In this document: positions 59,101-64,000 of the stretch, one piece after another
Position numbering within the stretch: the first letter of the stretch is position 1
Layout: each line of letters begins with the position of its first letter
Source of the DNA: Zerene cesonia
Taxonomy: Eukaryota; Arthropoda; Insecta; Lepidoptera; Pieridae
Direction: 5' to 3'
Assembly (NCBI RefSeq): GCF_012273895.1
Contig: NW_024045132.1
Coordinates: 2,728,001 to 2,792,000, forward strand
DNA length: 64,000 bases
The notes under the pieces: model-generated
What the model saw: only the letters and a program-made list of their open reading frames with translations
Told to the model about the DNA's origin: nothing
The model's database searches: none
Made by a program: the position numbers and the translations under genes

Positions 59101-61145
59101 ATATCGTAACAAATAATAAAAGAGGAATGTTTATCAACCACATTCCACATTTCAAGAATTTCCCGCCGAGTTAATTAGATAAACAAAAAATCTAGGTTAC
59201 GAAATAAATTATGAAAAAATATTATTCATTTCGATGAAACGGAAATCATAGTAATTTATTTGAAAATGTATGTGTGATGTATCTTTAACCTTCGACTTTA
59301 TTAAAAATTCACAAGTTGTCTGCATTTAATATTTGAAATATTGGAGAAACAGATAAAAAACTCTTTTGCGAGACCGAGAAATTAAGTCGTGATTCAATGA
59401 AGCAATACTAAGAAATGTTTATGGAAGATGCCTTTTAGATCTTGTACATATATATGTACGTGATGTAGCAAATAATTGACTAACTAAAATAAGCTATATT
59501 TCGAATTAGTGTGACTCAGAATAACGTAGAACAATCAACGATTTACAATTCTTACAATCTACAAATTTAGCTACAAACTAAGTGCGTATAATGTACTCAA
59601 GGAAAGTCAAAGCTAATTCTACGAATTTCTCAAATCTCTTGGTAGAAATATTGGCAAGATATAAAGATATTTACGGATTTCAAAGCTCAGATATTATCTT
59701 CACTTGGACAAACAGTGAGTTCTCTAAATGCAAGGATGGGAATCCATCGTCGCCGGATATTTTACAATAATTTCTTATTATTGGGTAAACAAATGATAGG
59801 ATTCTAGGCCGTGTTTTTCAGGAAGATGTTTGATCTCCTTTTATTATTATATTTTATTTAATTCGTTCACGTTCATGCCCATAGATTCCGTTTATTTGTT
59901 TTTCTTTATGTTTGTAAAATGACGAAGCGGAATCTGGGTAGTAAGTGTTCCTATTAACTTCCTTAACTAAATCCAATTTACACATGCTTCGTCAGTTGAC
60001 GTTCTAGTTCATTAAGTAAAACACACACACACTCAGAAAAAATAATATGTAGGCATTTGTTCCGAACAGAAAAATAATGCCTTGGGGTAACGCTGAACAA
60101 TAGAAATGTATATTATTTATAATATTTTCCTTATGTTATAAATATCAGAAAACTAAGAGTGATGCTAGTAAGTTGGGCGAAAATAATCCTTTTATTTTAT
60201 TTATTACTCATAGATATTTAATAAATAATAATGCACACGGCCCTGTACAATTGGATATAAACAGGAACTGGCTAGCAATACAACTGACAGCTGAAAAACC
60301 CGTGCCTAATGCAGAATTTATGATAAATTCAAATTATTTTTCTCCTTTCAATCAATCAATGTCACCTTTTCAACTGGAGTTGTGAAGTACGTGGTATTGC
60401 GAAATACTCTGTTGAAGTACGGATGAGCACCAGTAATGATGGTTGATGATGGTTCTGGATTTTTTTGTCATATCGGGCAACTGAGCTGGTGGTTCGCATG
60501 GTGGATCACCACAGTCCATGAATGCAGGAGGCACTACTCTGCGAATGTGTTGCCCGCTTTTAAGGGTAAGGGATAAGGAATAGGTTGACGACTCCAGTCT
60601 GAAACGCTACGCAAACGCTAACGCAAACGAAAAAGCTGATCAAGATGGAGGTGATCTTATACATTTAAAGTGGAGGTGAACCTTCTCTCTTATTATTTAT
60701 CACTACCTCCCAATAGGTATCTAGTTATAGGCGAAATTTCGAAGCGTGTTGTGCTGTGTAGTGATGCTTACTAATAACTATCAAGTTACATGCAAAATCT
60801 CGTATCCCCGATAATTTTTGCGTTGCGTTGCGTTGTATTGTGTAGCATTGTGTATGCTGCGTAGTGCTGCGTTGTGTTGGATAGGACCTCACTAATAACG
60901 TTAGACGCGAAATCTCGTATGCCCGATAGCTTCAGCGTTGCGCCGAGCTGTGCTGCGTTGCGTTGTATATAATATAAAGGCTAGGTAGAAGGCGGCGGGT
61001 ACTCACTCGTCGGAGGTGTGCGCGCGCGGGCGCGGCGGCGGGTCGCGCGCGGGCAGCAGGCGCTGCGTGTCGGGCGCGGCGCGCGCGAACGCGGCCGCCG
61101 CCTCCGCCGCGAGCTCCTCGTCGCACGTCGACGCGTCGTCGTCCA
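35801..61145 (-). CDS. GDAP2: GDAP2 (macro plus Sec14/CRAL-TRIO protein), C-terminal part, exons 61145 to 35801
   Basis: Ganglioside-induced differentiation-associated protein 2 homologue: an N-terminal macro domain (ADP-ribose-type fold) joined to a C-terminal Sec14-like lipid-binding domain; its cellular role is poorly defined. Exons read on minus are 61007-61145, 39320-39473, 37369-37508, 37033-37087, 36206-36349 and 35801-35845. All are bounded by AG/GT and agree in phase. Key blocks are YERLLRRARSEDLSEV, YQSGVDRLGRPVVVFIGKWF, VIAYFHTLASSANHPPFSWL, AFYIVHPTFWTKMMTWWFTT and QLDVPAFVTEYDM, which follow vertebrate GDAP2 closely. The macro-domain exons are not seen and should lie right of the window. 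The 61007-61145 exon enters in phase 1, so it needs an upstream exon. Intron 39474-61006 is 21.5 kb and contains an alternative first exon. Confidence 0.93.
36206..36349 (-). CDS. GDAP2: GDAP2 exon: end of Sec14 domain
   Basis: 144 nt, phase 0 to 0. Encodes MMTWWFTTFMAPAIKAKVHT, LPGVEFLYSVMQPHQLDVPA and FVTEYDMT. Acceptor GCGTTGCAG; donor GTACGA, a weak but usable match. Much more GC-rich than the flanking introns. Confidence 0.94.
36350..37032. other. GDAP2 intron
   Basis: Contains the tRNA-like SINE (36435-36540) and a Helitron-like fragment at 36678-36820 (GGGACGAAACGCTAAT end). Nothing coding seen. Confidence 0.6.
36435..36540 (-). repeat. tRNA-like SINE element (not a functional tRNA)
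   Basis: On minus there is a perfect T-arm (GCGGG TTCGAAT CCCGC) and a 5-bp anticodon-like stem, but the loop ACAGTAT lacks U33 and the acceptor stem pairs only 4 of 7. The core is bounded by inverted copies of GAGGCGGGAT. It lies in the GDAP2 intron 36350-37032; the flank shares GCCATCTATT with 2046-2135. Confidence 0.5.
37033..37087 (-). CDS. GDAP2: GDAP2 exon: short Sec14-domain exon
   Basis: Only 55 nt, so easily missed. Acceptor CAATTTCAG, donor GTGAGT. It completes the Lys codon split from the upstream exon and encodes YKKNLKAFYIVHPTFWTK, a signature of the GDAP2/ganglioside-induced Sec14 group. Confidence 0.93.
37369..37508 (-). CDS. GDAP2: GDAP2 exon: Sec14-domain core
   Basis: 140 nt. 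Encodes ALLYLIKLLDPIVRGDYVIA, YFHTLASSANHPPFSWLKEV and YTVLPY, leaving in phase 2 at donor GTATGT. The acceptor (GTGTCGGCAG) is preceded almost at once by arrays of heat-shock elements in place of a normal pyrimidine tract. Confidence 0.94.
37531..37629. promoter_or_regulatory. Cluster of heat-shock elements (three arrays)
   Basis: Array 1 (37531-37553): TTC at 37531, GAA 37536, TTC 37541, GAA 37546, TTC 37551, i.e. five perfect alternating units at 5-bp spacing. Array 2 (37573-37590): TTC, GAA, TTC, GAA, four perfect units. Array 3 (37612-37624): TTC, GAA, TTC, then an imperfect TAA at 37627. Three inverted nGAAn units make a full HSF trimer site, so each array should bind HSF. The cluster is in a GDAP2 intron, 22 bp upstream of an acceptor. 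No clear TATA/Inr is seen in either direction, so the target promoter is unknown. Confidence 0.7.
37619..37957 (+). other. Unrecognised open frame downstream of the HSE cluster, 112 codons
   Basis: From the ATG at 37619 (inside HSE array 3) to a stop at 37955-37957. An upstream extension would have to start at a GTG, so the real ATG options are 37619 and 37631 (METIHTLLPD). The product contains SFQDYIVHARRNNIRIVDFY and a hydrophobic C-terminus. I recognise no family. It runs against GDAP2 in an intron, and its length is near what chance allows in this composition, so it may not be a gene. Confidence 0.15.
38755..39075 (+). repeat. Retroposed repeat (SINE or LINE 3' derived), good copy
   Basis: Starts GGGAGTCGAGCATGCTTCGG and CACGAATTGGGCCAGCTTGC, has a pyrimidine-rich middle, then AAAAGCGGGCAGCGCATTCT, GGGCGGCGGTGATCGTTTAC and CATCAGGCGAACC, ending in an A-rich tail (AATAAAAAAATAAATAAT). 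Related copies at 33080-33235 (+) and 60425-60600 (-). Confidence 0.65.
39320..39473 (-). CDS. GDAP2: GDAP2 exon: start of Sec14 domain (common to both isoforms)
   Basis: 154 nt. The acceptor (CAATTATTGTCTCAG) lets one base complete a codon from either upstream exon (AA or GA in phase 2). Encodes YERLLRRARSEDLSEVSGIG, CLYQSGVDRLGRPVVVFIGK and WFPIADIDLDK, leaving in phase 0 at GTGAGA. Confidence 0.94.
43265..43462 (+). mobile_element. Non-autonomous Helitron (Lep1-like), diverged plus copy
   Basis: Has ATTATAAATGCGAAAGTTTG, TTTCACGCAAAAACTATGAA and AATTTGGTACGTAGATAGCT, then a degraded 3' end GATGAAACCGCGGGACGTGC without CTAG. Confidence 0.68.
43501..43660 (-). mobile_element. Helitron-like repeat (GGCTTCGCTCGCG family), diverged
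   Basis: CTAG at 43501-43504, then CTTTTCGCAGTCAAACGAAA, and near the other end CTTTGCGATGTGTAAGAAAG and CAAACAAACG. It lies about 40 bp from the preceding Helitron in the opposite orientation. Confidence 0.45.
47616..47701 (-). CDS. GDAP2: Alternative first coding exon of GDAP2 (short, macro-less isoform)
   Basis: ATG at 47701 in a good context (AAA before, G after), with an in-frame TGA 9 nt upstream, so this exon starts translation. It encodes MAMDTMAVELPDLSTHTPSP and then PLVETQEE, ending AA|GTAAGT in phase 2. This fits exon 39320-39473 exactly (AA+A = Lys, then YERLLRRA). The predicted product is 207 residues: 28 unique residues plus the whole Sec14 domain, with no macro domain. Use of this exon is inferred from phase, donor and start context and has not been shown by a transcript. 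A separate promoter upstream (47702-47900) is implied. Confidence 0.72.
49062..49222. repeat. Tandem duplication, two 55-bp copies 106 bp apart
   Basis: 49062-49116 and 49168-49222 share CTATAATTGCTCCATATTTA / CTATAATTGCTACATATTTA and GGCATCAATTGTC with only a few mismatches. Confidence 0.75.
49325..49480 (+). mobile_element. Helitron-like repeat ending GCCGGGTCAGCTAG
   Basis: Contains CCTCCGTAACGGCTGGACCG and AATCGGTCAACATCTA, and ends GCGTCTGCCGGGTCAGCTAG before T. The 5' boundary is unclear. Confidence 0.45.
50141..50330. repeat. (AT)n microsatellite followed by an interspersed repeat
   Basis: About 20 AT units at 50141-50180, then TTGGAATCTCGGAATCGGCT, GATTTTCATGAAATTTAGTA and GATCTAGCTAGGAATC. 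It leads into the truncated Helitron at 50343. Confidence 0.65.
50343..50443 (+). mobile_element. Non-autonomous Helitron (Lep1-like), 5'-truncated plus copy
   Basis: Begins at CGTAGACAGCTGGACAACTG and ends GGGTCACAGCTAG before T. About half the element is missing at the 5' side. Confidence 0.7.
51585..51770. promoter_or_regulatory. CpG-rich patch with candidate core promoters
   Basis: 51590-51660 is rich in CpG in an AT-rich intron. On minus it has TCAGTGATCAGTC (two Inr matches). On plus, TATAAA at 51732-51737 is followed by TCAG with its A at 51764, again T at -32, and by two other TCAGT matches. No exon was identified downstream on either strand, so this is only a candidate. Confidence 0.3.
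52290..52560 (+). repeat. Interspersed repeat (GCCGCTATAACAACAAATAA family), copy 3
   Basis: Contains GGGACCCTAATACTAACACT, GTACGTCCGTCTGTCACTAG, GCCGCTATAACAACAAATAA, CAAGGTTAAGCA and TGTCCGACTCGCGCTTGACA. The most complete of the three copies. Confidence 0.6.
57403..57612 (+). repeat. tRNA-derived SINE, 3'-truncated
   Basis: tRNA-like head GCAGCTTAGTGGACTAAAGG, B box GGTACGAGACC, body CATCACCAGTGCTCGAAACG and GACATGAGATATCCGCTAAC. It lacks the 3' third and the tail. Confidence 0.72.
57633..57738 (-). repeat. GTTCGAAACGTCG-family repeat with internal deletion
   Basis: On plus: CTTGTGTTTGATTTTACGCG, AAACGCGATTTATTCATTAT, then directly GTGGTCACGGGGAGA. The central GTTCGAAACGTCG block present at 19594-19730 is missing. 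Confidence 0.6.
60425..60600 (-). repeat. Retroposed repeat (same family as 38755-39075)
   Basis: On plus: CGGGCAACTGAGCTGGTGGT, ACTCTGCGAATGTGTTGCCC and GCTTTTAAGGGTAAGGGATA, the reverse complement of the 3' half of the 38755 element. Confidence 0.6.
61007..61145 (-). CDS. GDAP2: GDAP2 exon: macro-to-Sec14 linker
   Basis: 139 nt, GC-rich. Acceptor GTGTGCGCAG, donor GTGAGT. In the only frame that joins to the next exon it encodes DDDASTCDEELAAEAAAAFA, RAAPDTQRLLPARDPPPRPR and AHTSD, a disordered acidic then Pro/Arg-rich linker. It enters in phase 1 and leaves in phase 2 (GA+A = Glu, then YERLL). The position between the two domains fits the vertebrate protein. Low complexity makes this exon less certain than the others. 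Confidence 0.75.
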
Positions 61146-61309
61146 CTGCGCACACGGAACGCACATCTTATTATTTCGAAACTAACATTTTTTAATAAAG
61201 CAGCTGGAGCGCACGACTTCGCCCGCAATAATACCAATAAGATTAGCTGTTTTTTACTTAATATCTACTTCAATAACTTTGTACTTTTTGCGACAAGTTC
61301 TGCCTACGA

Positions 61310-61485
61310 TTACTTAATTGTGGAACAACTTGCCATCATCGGTGCGTCCATCTGTTCATGATATGGACACATTAAAAAGAGAGTTGACACATCTCTTAAA
61401 GTCGATACAATATTGCGATTGCTTATGGGCCGCGGTAATCACCTTACACCGAGTGCATGGAGGGCCTGCTCTTTTGCTTTAAATA
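61310..61485 (+). repeat. Probable LINE 3'-end fragment
   Basis: Blocks AAGAGAGTTGACACATCTCT, CTTAAAGTCGATACAATATT and GGGCCGCGGTAATCACCTTA resemble the decayed end of a LINE ORF2 plus its 3' UTR. The identification is weak. Confidence 0.35.
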
Positions 61486-61688
61486 CAAAAACTTAAAACT
61501 ATAAATACCTTCACTAAGAGGTCTAAAAATTCATATATTCATAAATATTAGTTACAAACCATAATATAACAAAAATAGATACTCTTATTGATATAACATT
61601 AACGTATTTAAAAAAGTATATATTATGAAGTGTTCAAAAAGCGACTGTAAGATTATGTCTTGAAATATTATATATATATATATATATA

Positions 61689-61736
61689 NNNNNNNNNNNN
61701 NNNNNNNNNNNNNNNNNNNNNNNNNNNNNNNNNNNN
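61689..61736. other. Assembly gap (48 N) in a TA microsatellite
   Basis: The run of N follows TATATATA and interrupts a dinucleotide tract; its true length is unknown. Confidence 0.95.
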
Positions 61737-62058
61737 ATTTTTATAGAAAATTCATATAAAATTAGTTATTAAGTTAATAAATAGCAAGCGAATATACGTT
61801 GTCCAAAACTCCTGCAATGCGACATTTATATCAAATGTAGATAATGCTGTTTGTACTATTAGATAATGTTATAATACGTAGGAAGTACTCAAAGTTAACC
61901 GGTACTACTTTTAATATAAAAAACGTTTTCTAAATCATAAAAATCACTTTAAAAATTATTACATTAATGACGCGAAGACCACTCATTTGCTTCCAAAATA
62001 TAAAAAAAAATCCCGCCAACGCCAATTTTCATTACAATTAATTATTGCTCATCTTACA

Positions 62059-62102
62059 ATGCAAATGAATCTCTGTTACTGCTAACAGAGATTCATTTGC
62101 AT
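62059..62102. repeat. Perfect hairpin, 20-bp arms, 4-base loop
   Basis: Arms 62059-62078 and 62083-62102 are exact reverse complements around CTGC. Flanking sequence does not extend the stem. Function unknown. Confidence 0.85.
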
Positions 62103-64000
62103 ATTATTTATTTACTATAGAATATAAATGAAAGCTGACTCACGAAACATTAATTTTAGTTCATTGATCCTACATATCTGAATGTTACAATAATATTTAT
62201 GTTCCATTTAAATTCTTTGTTCTACGAACAATATAGGTCTGTGTTTGCACATACAATACTGCACAAAACAGTAATTTTAAAAGACATTCAACGACATTAC
62301 TAGTTCATGTTTATGCTGCTCCAAATCCTTTGTAGTTTGCATAATTAAACCAAAAATTTAAAGTAAACCACGAGCATTACTAAACGGTATAGATTGTGAA
62401 ACTAATATGTCAATCAAGTAGGTATATCGGTAGAAAATTTTAGAATTTTGGACTGGTATTGATGCCATACCTTAACTATAATAGTTAGAATATAATTTTT
62501 AATTTAATACTTGCGAGGATGAAGAAGAAAAAATAAATTTCTTCATAATAATGTAATATTCGCCTCTTTATAAAATCAATTCAGTTTGAAGCATCCATAT
62601 CTTAAATTATTTTTAATTGCCAGCGTATATACACTGCACATTTCACTTACAGCTAAATTCAAAGCCCTCATTTATCATGTTATCGCTAATTGGAAATAAT
62701 TTCAAAACTTCACATGCAATATGGCGGCATGGCGGAATAATTAAACGTCACTGTCACAATTCACAAATTATGATTACATTGGCTAATTAAAAAAAACTAT
62801 TTTTGAGCGATTTTTAAATAATTTTTAAACACTTTAGAATGTTTACTAGGTTACAGATAACAGAAAACAGTATTATCAAAATATCTCGTGCGGTTTTATT
62901 TCGCGTCGTTATCATAAGTTTGTAAACATAAAGTCTCGCCCGGTTGTATTCAATTAAAAAACTTCAGTTCAGTTCATCATGTAAGCAAAATGCATGAAGA
63001 ATTCTATCATTATTGGTTTGTTGTTGAAACGTATGAAAATATAGAAAATGATAAAGTGATCTGTGAATCTGTTCTTTGCTCGTGTATATAGAAAATACTG
63101 AACCAATTTGGTTCATAGAAAGGCTAAGGAAGTAACAGCTAGTAAATTATACAAGCAATTTTTGGTGACATCAACATCTTCTATGATCTTTTATTTATAA
63201 ATAGTTTATGAAATATTAATTTAAGGTCACAGTTTATTAAAATTATGAGGTAAGATACTAAAACACAAGTTCAAGGCAATAAAAATAATTAAGGTAATAA
63301 ATATCGAGTCTCTTAATTAATGAACCATAAGAAGCAATCATTTGTTGTTTGTATGTATGTTTGTAATGTGTGTAAAAAAACTACTTTAAAAATTCTCACC
63401 ATAAGAAAGATAACTTCATTAGATAGGTCATCTTCAGCGAGTGCCAGGCTATATGTACCAAGAGATAAATATGTAGGTACACGTGGCCGTGGCGGAGCGA
63501 TAGTTCATTATATTATGGCCATCATTTACAATTCAGGATGTATTAAAAAAAAGATCATGAAAATATATTTAGTAAGTATATATATCTGTAATTTCAAAAT
63601 AATTCTGTCTTTAGAAGTGCTTAAGTATTTGTACGAAACTAAATCACATAAATATAGGTTTAAACTTTTATAAAATTTGAAATTGCGCCTTAACACTTGC
63701 CTAAATACGTCACCTTAAATTAAAATTTTAAACAATTTGTAAGGGTTGATTGTAATATAATAATCATTTGATAAGTTTATATAGGATAAGATATCCTTAC
63801 CAATATTCTAAACGCGGAAGTGTGTTTGTCCTTCTTTAATGTCACAACGAGCGGATTTCGGTGTGATTTTTGTGTACAGGCTATTATTATTTACCTCGAA
63901 GAAATATAGCATTCCGGAATTTTCTTCAATAACAGGGACGTGAAACCGCCAGTTTTTAAAAAACACCTTACTTTAGTAAAGCTTATATTTTCCTTTATTA

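Larger units (their letters stand above)
51771..61006. other. GDAP2 long intron, right part
   Basis: Interspersed repeat at 52290-52560, SINE at 57403-57612 abutting a repeat at 57633-57738, a possible antisense LINE tail at 57853-57930 and a retroposed repeat at 60425-60600. Isolated ORFs of 60-100 codons (54292-54501, 56636-56941, 60173-60385) have no support. Confidence 0.5.
61146..64000. other. GDAP2 intron to the right edge
   Basis: LINE fragment (61310-61485), TA-rich tract with an assembly gap, a 20-bp perfect hairpin at 62059-62102 and a Helitron-like fragment near 63800-63950. No macro-domain exon is visible, so the preceding GDAP2 exon must lie right of the window. An ORF at 63320-63673 is unassigned. 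Confidence 0.5.

Noticed and set aside
54292..60385. Isolated 60-100 codon ORFs (54292-54501, 56636-56941, 58604-58801, 60173-60385)
   Set aside because: No splice-site support, recognisable domain, or composition different from the intron; consistent with chance.
60932..61237. 101-codon Arg/Ala-rich minus ORF over the GDAP2 linker exon
   Set aside because: Wrong frame relative to the splice junctions; produced by CG-rich low-complexity sequence.
1..64000. CRISPR arrays, phage or bacterial operons
   Set aside because: No regular spacer-repeat structure or bacterial gene; spliced genes and repeats are clearly eukaryotic.

Overview
This is an AT-rich nuclear window from an insect, almost certainly a moth or butterfly. 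The evidence is short GT-AG exons separated by long AT-rich introns, many copies of a Helitron-type repeat that is abundant in Lepidoptera (5' TC, 3' hairpin plus CTAG, inserted between A and T), and tRNA-derived SINEs of lepidopteran type. The species cannot be named from the sequence. No bacterial or viral gene set is present.

Layout: (1) 53-29195, plus strand: six exons encoding the whole WD40 propeller of CDC40/PRP17, a splicing factor. The N-terminal exons lie left of the window, and the last coding exon is separated from the others by a 25.4 kb intron full of repeats. (2) 29326-30852, minus strand: an uninterrupted 508-codon gene for 5-aminolevulinate synthase (ALAS), the first enzyme of heme synthesis. 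It converges on CDC40 with apparently overlapping 3' ends. (3) 31805-32512, plus strand: a single-exon PIG-F gene (GPI-anchor synthesis), divergent from ALAS across 952 bp. (4) 35801-61145, minus strand: the C-terminal half of GDAP2. Five shared exons encode the Sec14/CRAL-TRIO domain, an upstream exon at 61007-61145 encodes the linker from the macro domain, and a separate first exon at 47616-47701 opens a short macro-less isoform. The macro-domain exons lie right of the window.

The most notable signals are regulatory. The ALAS 5' UTR contains a structure with the features of an iron-responsive element (CAGTGA loop, C bulge, paired upper and lower stems). It lies about 20 nt downstream of a TATA/Inr-predicted start site, which would place insect heme synthesis under iron-regulatory-protein control; the same protein has three CP heme-regulatory motifs. 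A dense cluster of heat-shock elements (12 perfect nGAAn units in three arrays within 94 bp) lies in a GDAP2 intron, beginning 22 bp from a splice acceptor. GDAP2 also has an alternative first exon that matches the downstream exon exactly in reading phase.

The rest is intronic or intergenic DNA with Helitrons, SINEs, LINE 3' ends, microsatellites, small tandem duplications and two long perfect palindromes. There is one 48-base assembly gap (61689-61736).
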